Assembly: GCA_017305635.1 (NCBI GenBank) | Contig: JAFKKF010000017.1 | Coordinates: 51,525 to 115,524, forward strand | DNA from: Hyphomicrobiales bacterium | GTDB lineage: Bacteria; Pseudomonadota; Alphaproteobacteria; Rhizobiales; Kaistiaceae | DNA length: 64,000 bases | Direction of reading: 5' to 3' | Shown: positions 45,274 to 53,095 of the stretch, one piece after another | How the letters are laid out: each line of letters starts with the position of its first letter | Position numbering within the stretch: the first letter of the stretch is position 1 | The notes under the pieces: model-generated | Seen by the model: the letters and a program-made list of their open reading frames with translations, nothing else | The model's database searches: none | Told to the model about the DNA's origin: nothing | Position numbers and translations under genes: made by a program

Positions 45274-47631
45274 CTAGTGGGATGCGCTGGCGGCCGACCC
45301 GGCGATGCGGGCGACCGGGGCTGGCGTCGTCAGCCGGCGGACGCTGTCGGCCGGCGTCTGGCGGTTGGTCGACACCGTGGCGCCGACCGCGATGTGCAGC
45401 CGCATCAGCGAATGCAGCCACGAAAGCGTCGATTCGGCGCCCTGGTTCTGGTTGACGCCGTCGGCCGCGAGGCCGTCCCGGCAGCCGCCGGTGGCCTGGT
45501 CGGCGATCGGCTGCTGGAGGTCGTTGCGGCCGAGGAACCATTCGAAGCAGCGGCGCGAATCCTCGAGCCAGCGGCGATCGTTGGTGACGTGATGGGCCTC
45601 GAGGAGGGCGCCGATCATGTGCTCGGCCTCGATCGGCTGCTGGTCGAAGCGGGCCTGGCGGCCGCCGCGGACCAGCCAGCCGCGGCACCCGACCGGCACG
45701 AAGTGGCCGCGCGGATCGGTCTGGCGGTCCATCAGCCAGCGGAGCGACCGCAGGCCGGCGGAGACCATGTCGCCCCGGTCCATGCGGGCGCCGGCCTGGA
45801 TGAGGGCGTGGGGGATGAGGCCGTTGGCATAGGTCGCCATGTCCTCGGGCCATTGCCAGTCGGGCTCGGCATTGGCGCGGTAGAGGGCGTAGAGCCGCTC
45901 GGCGAAATGGACGCGCGCCCGGCGCGCTTCGCTCGCGCCGGAGAAGCGGCGGAGATAGGCGTCGACGCCGAGCATGGTATAGGCGATCGAGCGCGGCGTG
46001 GTGAAATCGAGGGTGATGGGCAGCGCCTCCTCGAAGAGGGTGACGGCCGATGCCGCCATGCCCTGCGTCGGCGCATCGAGCACGGTGGTGCCGAGCGCCC
46101 ACATGGCGCGGCCATGGGAATCCTCGCTGCCCACCTGCTCCAGCCAGGTGCGGTCATAGCCCATGAAATTGCGGAAGCGGCCCTTGTCGCTGTTGAAGGC
46201 GTGCTGGAGGAAGCCGAGGTAGCGGTAAGACAGCGGGATGGTCTCGGTCGCGTCGCGGAGCACGTGCTGGGCCATCAGCGAGACGATGAGCGCACGGGCA
46301 TTGTCGTCGGTGCAGTAGCCATGGTCGCGATCGGGAAGGCCAAAGCGCGAGTGCTGGAGAATCCCCGTGCCATCGGTGAGCACACGCATATGGTCGAGGA
46401 TCGGCGGAGGGAGTTCGAGCTGGGCGGAAATCGGCGTCGCCTTCCAGGCGCGCGGGCTGACGGCACGCTCGCCGCGGACCTCGCGGAAGAGGCGGAGATA
46501 TTCCTTCGCCGCCGCGCTCCATACCATCTTGCGCGACCACTTATAGGCGAGCTTGCGCATGGCGTGCCGCTCGACATCGTTCGAGAGGAGGTCGGCGACC
46601 TCGCGCGCGATCGCATCGCCATCGCGGAAGGGCACGAGGCGGCCGCGGCCGCCGGCAAGCACTTCCTCGGCATACCAGTAGGGCGTCGAGACGACCGCCT
46701 TGCCGGCGCCGAGCGCGAAGGACAGGACGCCGGAGACGATCTGCTCGCGATTGAGGTACGGCGTGACGACGATGTCGGCGACGGACAGGAACTCGTTCAG
46801 CGTCTTCTTGTCGATGTACTGGTCGAAGAAGACGACATGGTCGTCGACGCCGAGCTCGCGGGCGCGGCTCTGGAGGGAAAGACGATAGGCCTCTCCCTCG
46901 TGCTTGCGCACTTCCGGATGAGTTTCGCCGACGATCACGAAGCAGGCTTCCGGGTGCGCCTTGACGATCTCGGGGAGCGCCTCGATGACATATTCGTAGC
47001 CCTTGCCGCGCGAGATCAGGCCGAAGGAGAGGATCACCTTCCGCCCGACCAGCCCGAACTGGTCCTTGTGATACGAGGTGTCGAGGAAGGGCACGTCCGG
47101 AACGCCGTGCGGGATCACCGCGATGCGCTCGCGCGGAATGCCGTAGGATTTGACCAGCAGCTCGCGGGCGCCATCGCTCATGACGACCACGCGATCGGAA
47201 AGGCTGCCTATCGCCTCGGTGATCTCGCGCTGGTCGGGCGACGGCTCGCGGAGCACGGTGTGCAGGGTGGTGACGACCGGCATGCGCAGGTTCTGGAGAA
47301 GCCGGAGCACGTGGCTCCCGGTGCGCCCGCCATAGATGCCGAATTCGTGCTGCAGGCTGACGGCCTCGACGCGGTTCATGTTGAGGAAATCGACGGCCGT
47401 CCGATAGTCGGAGATCACGTTCTGGCCGATCTCGAACTGGACCTCAGGCGGATAGTCGTAACCCTTCGCCGAATCGTTCATGGCGACCGCCCACCAATCC
47501 GATTCCGGAGCGGCGTCACGCAGCGAGGTCAGGAGGTCGTTGGAAAACGTGGCGATGCCGCAGCGCCGGGGCACGTAGGTACCGACGACGGCGACGCGGG
47601 CGGGATTGTTCGACGAATGTTTGGGTGGCAT
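45274..47631 (-). CDS. GT4 glycosyltransferase fused to a helical glycoside-binding/hydrolase-like domain
   Basis: The 785-residue protein combines two parts. Residues 1-390 form a GT4 (GT-B) transferase, with GTYVPRRCGIATFSNDLL at the N-terminus, SFGLISRGKGYEYVIEALPE in the donor lobe and the E-x7-E-like segment SFALGAGKAVVSTPYWYAEE. Residues 410-750 look like an (alpha/alpha) barrel, with DHGYCTDDNARALIVSLMAQ, MGYDRTWLEQVGSEDSHGRA and WQWPEDMATYANGLIPHALI, all rich in aromatic and acidic positions. With ManC next door, GDP-mannose is the likely donor (inference). The role of the second domain is unknown. Confidence 0.88.
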   Translation of the reverse strand: MPPKHSSNNPARVAVVGTYVPRRCGIATFSNDLLTSLRDAAPESDWWAVAMNDSAKGYDYPPEVQFEIGQNVISDYRTAVDFLNMNRVEAVSLQHEFGIYGGRTGSHVLRLLQNLRMPVVTTLHTVLREPSPDQREITEAIGSLSDRVVVMSDGARELLVKSYGIPRERIAVIPHGVPDVPFLDTSYHKDQFGLVGRKVILSFGLISRGKGYEYVIEALPEIVKAHPEACFVIVGETHPEVRKHEGEAYRLSLQSRARELGVDDHVVFFDQYIDKKTLNEFLSVADIVVTPYLNREQIVSGVLSFALGAGKAVVSTPYWYAEEVLAGGRGRLVPFRDGDAIAREVADLLSNDVERHAMRKLAYKWSRKMVWSAAAKEYLRLFREVRGERAVSPRAWKATPISAQLELPPPILDHMRVLTDGTGILQHSRFGLPDRDHGYCTDDNARALIVSLMAQHVLRDATETIPLSYRYLGFLQHAFNSDKGRFRNFMGYDRTWLEQVGSEDSHGRAMWALGTTVLDAPTQGMAASAVTLFEEALPITLDFTTPRSIAYTMLGVDAYLRRFSGASEARRARVHFAERLYALYRANAEPDWQWPEDMATYANGLIPHALIQAGARMDRGDMVSAGLRSLRWLMDRQTDPRGHFVPVGCRGWLVRGGRQARFDQQPIEAEHMIGALLEAHHVTNDRRWLEDSRRCFEWFLGRNDLQQPIADQATGGCRDGLAADGVNQNQGAESTLSWLHSLMRLHIAVGATVSTNRQTPADSVRRLTTPAPVARIAGSAASASH

Positions 47632-47709
47632 GGCGGGTCCCCTTCGGGTGGGGAACGCACCATGCCGGCTTAGGTTCCGCTGCGCTGCAAACGCGCCGCG
47701 ATCCGGCGG

Positions 47710-48078
47710 CTAGTGGGCGCCGGAGGTCGGCGGGAATCTCTGCGCCGTCTGGGCGCGGAAGCGCGCGGCGGTGGCCTCGGCCTGGCTCGCCGGCACGAGG
47801 ACGTAGCCGCGGGCCTGCATGCAGGGCGCGGCGGCCTGGAGAGCGGCATTGTTGGCGGCACCGCCCGGCATGCAGGTGGCGCGGTCCTGCACGAACTGGT
47901 CGGCGAGCGCCGGATTCGCCTTGCCGCTCTGGCCGTCGGTACGAACCCAGACGAGTTGCTCCTCCGGGGCGCCCATCGGGGCACCGCCGCCGCCGGTGGA
48001 GGCACAGGCGGAAAGGCCGGTGGCCGCGGCAAGGACAAACGCAGCGGCAATGAAGTGGCGGGCCTGGCTAAGGCGCAT
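47710..48078 (-). CDS. Small lipoprotein
   Basis: This 122-residue protein begins with a lipoprotein signal, HFIAAAFVLAAATGLSAC, with the lipobox LSAC and the predicted lipidated Cys near residue 25. The mature part has two more cysteines (TCMPGGAANNAALQAAAPCM) that could form a disulfide. It resembles unnamed rhizobial outer-membrane lipoproteins. No function can be assigned. Confidence 0.82.
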   Translation of the reverse strand: MRLSQARHFIAAAFVLAAATGLSACASTGGGGAPMGAPEEQLVWVRTDGQSGKANPALADQFVQDRATCMPGGAANNAALQAAAPCMQARGYVLVPASQAEATAARFRAQTAQRFPPTSGAH

Positions 48079-48211
48079 GTTCGGGAGCCTCCCCGTCTCG
48101 TAGAGCGGTCACGCACGATTCCGTGATCGGGGTGAACCGCAAAAGCGGCGATCTGGGGGCAGGCTATTGCAGATTGCGGCGCATGTGCCAAGTGCGCCCG
48201 ACGCAGGGCCG

Positions 48212-48991
48212 CTATCCGTGGGTCAGGTTGCCGATATTGCCGAGGCCGGGCCGGTTCGGCTGGCTGGGCGCGTTGGGACGGGTCGGCTGCGGCTCCTCGG
48301 TGCCGTAGGTGACATTGCAGCGGCCGGACGAGACGCGGAAATCAGGCCTGAGGCTCGCCTGGCGGAATGCGTAGGGGAAGATCGACTTGAAGAGCGCGGT
48401 ACGCTTGTTGACGTCCTTGACCCACTGGAAGTCCTTCCGGGGCGGCAGGACGACGACCGAGCAGGCGCCGGTGATATTGGCGCAGCGCCGCTTGCCCGCC
48501 GGGGCGCGGTCGCACATGGCGACGCCGCCCTCGTAGAGCGCGAAGCTGGTGGCCCCGTCGTCATCGACGGTGAAGTCGAAGCGCGTGCCGCGAACGCCGA
48601 TGGTCGCCGTCGGCGTGGTGATCACATAGGCCTGCTTCTCGCTGGTGCCGGTGATGAAGCGGAACGCCCCCTTCACGGCGGTGATGCCGAAGCGGCTCGC
48701 GGTCGAGCCCTTGTAGACGAAGGCGTCGATGGTCAGCTTCGAGTTGGGGCCGACGACCATGCGGGTGTCGTCGAGGAAGAGGAGCTGGGCCTGGCCGGAC
48801 TTGCCGGTCTCGACCTTGTCGCCCATGAAGACGTCGCCCTTGACGGCGAGGACGCGGGTGCCGCCGCCGCCCTCGACATTGGTCGCCTGGATGACCGCGA
48901 CCGCGCTTCCGGCCTGCTGGGGCGCGGCGAGGGCCGACCCGATGGCGGCCGCGAATGCCAGCGCCGCGGCGCCTGCCCTGACGATGCCCAA
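48212..48991 (-). CDS. Secreted FecR-domain protein
   Basis: The 259-residue protein has a signal peptide (GIVRAGAAALAFAAAIGSALA) and a FecR-type domain at residues 35-150, with GDVFMGDKVETGKSGQAQLL, DDTRMVVGPNSKLTIDAFVY and TPTATIGVRGTRFDF. FecR domains in this stand-alone exported form are of unknown role, unlike the sigma-regulator FecR. A proline/asparagine-rich tail ends the protein. I place the start at TTG 48991, which has GGAGG 9 bases upstream; GTG at 49036 would add 15 residues before the signal peptide. Confidence 0.85.
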   Translation of the reverse strand: MGIVRAGAAALAFAAAIGSALAAPQQAGSAVAVIQATNVEGGGGTRVLAVKGDVFMGDKVETGKSGQAQLLFLDDTRMVVGPNSKLTIDAFVYKGSTASRFGITAVKGAFRFITGTSEKQAYVITTPTATIGVRGTRFDFTVDDDGATSFALYEGGVAMCDRAPAGKRRCANITGACSVVVLPPRKDFQWVKDVNKRTALFKSIFPYAFRQASLRPDFRVSSGRCNVTYGTEEPQPTRPNAPSQPNRPGLGNIGNLTHG

Positions 48992-49139
48992 GCGATCAAT
49001 CCTCCAGCCGGGAAGCCGGGGCTCGGGGTCCGGCACGATCCGGTCCGAGCCATGGCGGCCTTCCGTGGCTTCAGGGCGAAGGGTCGCGCCGGGCGAGGCC
49101 TGCTGTCAGTGACCGGGATCACATGGCAGGCAGGTCAGA

Positions 49140-49454
49140 TCAGCGCACCACGGAGGCGCAGGCCCCATAGGAATTGAGGGACGCCATCCTGCCGTCCGGC
49201 CCGGTGCGGATGAGGACCTTGCAGGAGCCGCGGACCCACGCATATTGCGAGCCGAGGCCGACGATGCCGCCCACCGTGTCCCACGACTTCTGCGGCGCGC
49301 CGTTGACCGCGAAAAAGCGCTCGACGGGCTTCATGTACCAATGATCGTGAAGCCGCAGGTTGACCTGCCAGTTGCTGAACCAGTCTGCCGAAGCAGTCGA
49401 GGAAAGCGCGATCAGCATCGTGGCGGCGGCCGCCAGGGACAGCTTCAGGTTCAT
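49140..49454 (-). CDS. Small secreted protein of unknown function
   Basis: This 104-residue protein has a clear signal peptide (MNLKLSLAAAATMLIALSST, cleaved near ASA-DW). The mature part contains LRLHDHWYMKPVERFFAVNG and two cysteines (GSCKVLIRTG and YGACASVV). I recognise no family. ATG at 49454 is chosen because GAGGAG lies about 8 bases upstream. Confidence 0.75.
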   Translation of the reverse strand: MNLKLSLAAAATMLIALSSTASADWFSNWQVNLRLHDHWYMKPVERFFAVNGAPQKSWDTVGGIVGLGSQYAWVRGSCKVLIRTGPDGRMASLNSYGACASVVR

Positions 49455-49555
49455 CGCGGGCAACTCCTCTCATGCAGGCCTGTCGAGGGAGGATAGTACA
49501 CCGGCGAAGGCGGGACAGCCTCCCGACGTGGCCGGTGGTTGAAAATATGGACAGC

Positions 49556-49596
49556 CTCCATCATTTGATGTATATATTCACTATCAAATGATGGAG
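49556..49596. promoter_or_regulatory. Operator/promoter palindrome of the Xre/RES toxin-antitoxin module
   Basis: Perfect 14-base arms, CTCCATCATTTGAT (49556-49569) and ATCAAATGATGGAG (49583-49596), flank an AT-rich centre containing TATATATT. It ends 8 bases before the antitoxin start and includes its ribosome-binding site. Antitoxin binding here would repress the operon, as is usual for type II modules. Confidence 0.82.
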
Positions 49597-49604
49597 ATGG
49601 GCCA

Positions 49605-50033
49605 ATGCCCGGATCTGCATCTCCCATTGCGGCCTTGCCGGAACGGCAGGATTTCTCGACCGGCGCGGAGCGGGCGAGGCTGTCGAAGGTCGCGCTGAAG
49701 GCCTTCCGCCGGCTCGTCGAGGCATGGGGCCTGACCGGACAGCAGGCGGCGGCGCTCCTCGACGTTTCGAGCAGCACCTGGGAACGGCTGAAGCAGGACG
49801 GCAGGGACAGGTCCCTCAGCCAGGACCAGCTGACGCGCATCTCGGCGCTGGTGGGCATCTACAAGGGGCTTCACCTCCTCTTCGCCGACGACATGGCGGA
49901 CCGCTGGCCGGGGCTCGGCAACCGGGCGCCGCTCTTCGCGCGGATGAGCCCGATCGAGTCGATGATGAAGGGCGGCATCCCGCAGATGCTCGACGTGCGC
50001 CGCTATGTCGATGCGATCCGTGGAGGGCTCTGA
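49605..50033 (+). CDS. Xre/MbcA/ParS-type antitoxin (DUF2384)
   Basis: This 142-residue protein has an N-terminal helix-turn-helix (LVEAWGLTGQQAAALLDVSS, then TWERLKQDG) and the C-terminal toxin-binding DUF2384 region (ISALVGIYKGLHLLFADDM and SPIESMMKGGIPQMLDVRRY). Such antitoxins neutralise RES-domain NAD-degrading toxins and repress their own promoter. The gene overlaps the toxin gene by about 14-29 bases, depending on the toxin start. Confidence 0.93.
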   Translation: MPGSASPIAALPERQDFSTGAERARLSKVALKAFRRLVEAWGLTGQQAAALLDVSSSTWERLKQDGRDRSLSQDQLTRISALVGIYKGLHLLFADDMADRWPGLGNRAPLFARMSPIESMMKGGIPQMLDVRRYVDAIRGGL

Positions 50034-50742
50034 CGCCGCCATCGACGGCGTGCCGGTCGTCACCGAGGCGTTCCCGAGGACCGTCCGGCTGGTGGCCACG
50101 GCACGGCTGCGCGAGCCGGTGCTGGCGCCGCTGGTCGACGGCGAGGAGGAGTTGAAGCTGCTCGCCGAGATCGAGGGCGCCACCAGCACGCGGCTGATCG
50201 CCGAGGATCGCGGCATATCCGGCCTCGCCGCCAACGAGCTCGTCCACGACGTGCCGCACGCAAGCTTCATCAATGCCTCTTTCGCCTATGCCAAGCCGCG
50301 CCAGCCCAACCGGTTCAACGGCGCCAATCGCGGGGCCTGGTATGCCGCGCTGGCGGTGACGACGTGCCTCCGCGAGGTGGCCTATCACCTCGCCAGCGCG
50401 CTCGCCGATGCCGGCGATTTCGACGCCACCGTCGAATATGCCGAGATGTTCGCGAGCCTTGCCGGCGACTTCCTCGACCTGCGCCAGGCGCCCGGCCACG
50501 CCTCGCTCGACCCGGATATCGGACGGGCCTATCCGGTCGGCAATGCGCTCGCCGAAAGCGCCCGCGCCGCGGCGCTGAACGGCATCATCTATCCCTCGGT
50601 CAGGGATCCGCGCGGCACCTGCATCGCGGCGCTGCGACCGGCGGCGGTGCAGTCGGTCCGCCAGGGCGCGATCTATCGCATGACATGGAAGGGCGATCCC
50701 GTGCCGCAGGTCGAAGGACCGCTCCGAGGGCCGTCGGCTTGA
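50005..50742 (+). CDS. RES-domain toxin
   Basis: The 245-residue protein carries a RES domain, named for conserved Arg, Glu and Ser. Candidate residues are in QPNRFNGANRGAWYAALAV (Arg), TTCLREVAYHLA (Glu) and NGIIYPSVRDPRGTCIAALRP (Ser). RES toxins such as MbcT and ParT act on NAD+ or transfer ADP-ribose. The start could be ATG 50005, ATG 50011 or GTG 50020. It overlaps the antitoxin gene, typical of translationally coupled modules. Confidence 0.92.
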   Translation: MSMRSVEGSDAAIDGVPVVTEAFPRTVRLVATARLREPVLAPLVDGEEELKLLAEIEGATSTRLIAEDRGISGLAANELVHDVPHASFINASFAYAKPRQPNRFNGANRGAWYAALAVTTCLREVAYHLASALADAGDFDATVEYAEMFASLAGDFLDLRQAPGHASLDPDIGRAYPVGNALAESARAAALNGIIYPSVRDPRGTCIAALRPAAVQSVRQGAIYRMTWKGDPVPQVEGPLRGPSA

Positions 50743-50802
50743 CGGCATGGGGGCGGGGACCCACTATCGGCACAATGTCTGACGAGGCGCTCGGGAGGAG
50801 AA

Positions 50803-51630
50803 ATGGCCTCGATCAAGCTCTACAAGGGCTCATTCGGGCATGTCTCGCTGCTCAGCGCGGCGAGCAACCTCGTCACGCATGCCCATCCCGAGGCCCATAT
50901 CATCATCTGGGTCGACGGCGACCCCGGCGAGATGATGGTCAGCGGCCACAGGGTCCGGCCTGGGCCGGAACATGCGATCGGCATCAATTCGCTCGAACCG
51001 CACAGCCACAGCTTCGCGGCGGGTTGCGCTCCGGGCCGCTTCCTCGCCTTCTACATCGATCCTCAATGGGTAGCGGGGCGGAGCGGCCAGGCGAGCGATG
51101 CACGGCTCTTCCACAGGCCGGATTTCCCGCTCGATCCGTGGCTGCGGGATTTCGCGATCCACCTCTTCCAGAGGATCGAGACGGACCCCGGCGAGGAGGC
51201 GCTTGCGCACTACGAGATCGAGCGGCTGATCGACAGGCTGTTCGAGGTCGCGCGCGCGGCCGAGCCGGCGAGGCACCACGCCCGCCACGGCGGCGTCGGT
51301 GATTTCCGCGTCCGCAAGGCCATCGAGAAGATGCGCGCCAACGTCTCCGGCCGCATGAATTTCGACGAGCTCGCGCGAAGCGTCGGGCTCTCGCGGCCGC
51401 ATTTCTTCGCGCTGTTCAAGGAGCATACGCAGCTGACGCCGAACGTCTTCTGGAACACGCTCCGCATGGAAGAAGCGCTGAAGCAGCTGGAATCCTCGGA
51501 AGAGTCGCTGACGTCGGTCGCCTGCCAGCTCGGCTTCACGACGCAGGGCAACTTCACCCGGTTCTTCCGGGACCATGCCGGCGTTCCGCCGACGCTCTAC
51601 CGCGAGGCCGCCCGGCCGGACGTTTTTTAG
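50803..51630 (+). CDS. AraC-family transcriptional regulator
   Basis: This 275-residue regulator has an N-terminal cupin-like sensor (THAHPEAHIIIWVDGDPGEM) and a C-terminal pair of helix-turn-helix motifs (MNFDELARSVGLSRPHFFAL and LTSVACQLGFTTQGNFTRFF). GGGAGGAGAA precedes the ATG. It lies 140 bases upstream of the molybdenum hydroxylase genes in the same direction, so it is the best candidate for their activator, with an aromatic or heterocyclic ligand possible (inference). Confidence 0.92.
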   Translation: MASIKLYKGSFGHVSLLSAASNLVTHAHPEAHIIIWVDGDPGEMMVSGHRVRPGPEHAIGINSLEPHSHSFAAGCAPGRFLAFYIDPQWVAGRSGQASDARLFHRPDFPLDPWLRDFAIHLFQRIETDPGEEALAHYEIERLIDRLFEVARAAEPARHHARHGGVGDFRVRKAIEKMRANVSGRMNFDELARSVGLSRPHFFALFKEHTQLTPNVFWNTLRMEEALKQLESSEESLTSVACQLGFTTQGNFTRFFRDHAGVPPTLYREAARPDVF

Positions 51631-51770
51631 ACGCATTGATAAGCCGGCAAGACGCATTGATAGGCGCGTCCGCCGTTTCTCCCTGAGGCTGGTTGCGTGC
51701 AGCAGAGGCCGGGAGGGGCCATGCCGACCGTCACCGCATCCGCTTCCCAGGCAGCCACCCGGAGCGCGCC

Positions 51771-52565
51771 ATGACGCTCTCCGTGCGGACCTGTCCAACC
51801 GTGGACGAAGCCTCGGCGGCCCTCGCCGCGGGGCGCGCGCGCTATCTCGGCGGCGGCACGCTGGTCGTCCGCAACGCGAGCGAAGGCGACCTTTCCTTCG
51901 ATACCTTGGTGCGCAGCACCGACCCTGCCCTCAGTCGTATTGCCGTCGCGGGCGGCGAGGCCAGCCTCGGTGCCGGCGTGACCATGGCGGCGATCACGCG
52001 CCACCCCGGTCTCGCCGCCATCGCGAAAGCCGCGCGCGCCGTCGGCGGTCCGGCGATCCGCAACATGGCGACCGTCGGCGGCAACCTCTTCGCGGCAGCG
52101 CCCTATGGCGACTTCGCAGTGGCCCTGATGGCGCTCGGCGCGACGGTCGAAGCAGGCGGCAAGGCGCTCGGCATCGACGATTTCCTGCAGGTTCGCGACG
52201 ACATCCGCACGATGGTCACGGGAGTGCGATTCCCCCTCCCCGCGGCCGGCGCCTTCCGCTTCGTGAAGGTGTCGCGCATCAAGCCGAAGGGCGTGTCCGT
52301 CCTCTCCATCGCGGCGGTGATCGAGACCGACGCCGGCGGCGCGGTCTGCTCCGCCCGCGTGGCGCTCGGCTGCATGGCCGACCGACCGATCCGCGCGAGG
52401 GCGGCGGAAGCCGCGCTCGTCGGCGCGACGCTGACGGAGGCGGGGGTGGCGAAGGCGGTAGCGGCCGTGTCGGAGGGCATCCGGCCGATCACCGATCCGA
52501 TCGCGAGCGCCTGGTATCGCGGGGAGGTCCTGCCGGTGCATTTCCGCCGGCTCCTGCTCGCCTGA
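51771..52565 (+). CDS. Molybdenum hydroxylase, FAD-binding medium subunit
   Basis: This 264-residue subunit of the xanthine dehydrogenase/CoxM family passes electrons from the iron-sulfur subunit to FAD. The FAD-binding motifs are ARYLGGGTLVVRN near the N-terminus and NMATVGGNLFAAAPYGDF near residue 90. The C-terminal CO_deh_flav_C-type domain starts around RFVKVSRIKPKGVSVLS. ATG at 51771 is the family start. It leads a four-subunit set followed by maturation genes. Confidence 0.92.
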   Translation: MTLSVRTCPTVDEASAALAAGRARYLGGGTLVVRNASEGDLSFDTLVRSTDPALSRIAVAGGEASLGAGVTMAAITRHPGLAAIAKAARAVGGPAIRNMATVGGNLFAAAPYGDFAVALMALGATVEAGGKALGIDDFLQVRDDIRTMVTGVRFPLPAAGAFRFVKVSRIKPKGVSVLSIAAVIETDAGGAVCSARVALGCMADRPIRARAAEAALVGATLTEAGVAKAVAAVSEGIRPITDPIASAWYRGEVLPVHFRRLLLA

Positions 52566-52592
52566 AGCATCGAACCGTCGGGGAGGACGGGA

Positions 52593-53078
52593 ATGGCGAA
52601 GAAGGTTCCGGTTCAGGTGACGCTCAACGGCGAGGAGCGGGCCGAGTTCGTCGAGAGCGGCGCGACGCTCCTCAATGCGCTGCGCGGCCGGTTCGGCGAT
52701 ACGTCGCCGAAGGGCGGCTGCCATCAGGGCACCTGCGGCGCATGCTCGGTCATCATCGACGGCGAATTGAAGCTTTCCTGCCTGACGCTGGCGGAGGCCT
52801 GCGACGGCGCCGAGATCGTGACCACGGCCGGGCTCGCTACCAATAGCGCGATGCATCCCCTGCAGCGCGCCTTCGCCGAGGGCTTCGCGGCGCAATGCGG
52901 CTTCTGCACGCCCGGCATGATCATGGCCGCCAAGGCTCTCCTCGACCAGAAGCCCGATCCGACCCGGGAAGACGTGATCGAGGCGCTGTCCGGCAACATA
53001 TGCCGCTGCACCGGCTACGAGCCGATCATCCAGGCGGTGCTCGCGGCGGCGGCCGCCAGCCCGCACAAGGCGGCCTGA
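52593..53078 (+). CDS. Molybdenum hydroxylase, [2Fe-2S] small subunit
   Basis: This 161-residue subunit binds two [2Fe-2S] clusters. The plant-ferredoxin-type motif is GCHQGTCGACSVIIDG with the fourth Cys in LSCLTL. The second cluster is in QCGFCTPGM and NICRCTGYEP. It transfers electrons from the Mo centre to FAD. It follows the FAD subunit by 27 bases. Confidence 0.96.
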   Translation: MAKKVPVQVTLNGEERAEFVESGATLLNALRGRFGDTSPKGGCHQGTCGACSVIIDGELKLSCLTLAEACDGAEIVTTAGLATNSAMHPLQRAFAEGFAAQCGFCTPGMIMAAKALLDQKPDPTREDVIEALSGNICRCTGYEPIIQAVLAAAAASPHKAA

Positions 53079-53095
53079 GGGGCGAGGAGAAAGCC

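Noticed and set aside
44608..47673. A 1021-codon open frame on the plus strand
   Set aside because: It lies opposite the GT4 and GH130 genes, which have clear family motifs. Its translation is a low-complexity, Arg/Gly/Asp-rich shadow caused by high GC.
49605..50742. Start of a prophage or integrated element because of the toxin-antitoxin pair
   Set aside because: There is no integrase, attachment repeat, tRNA junction or phage gene nearby.
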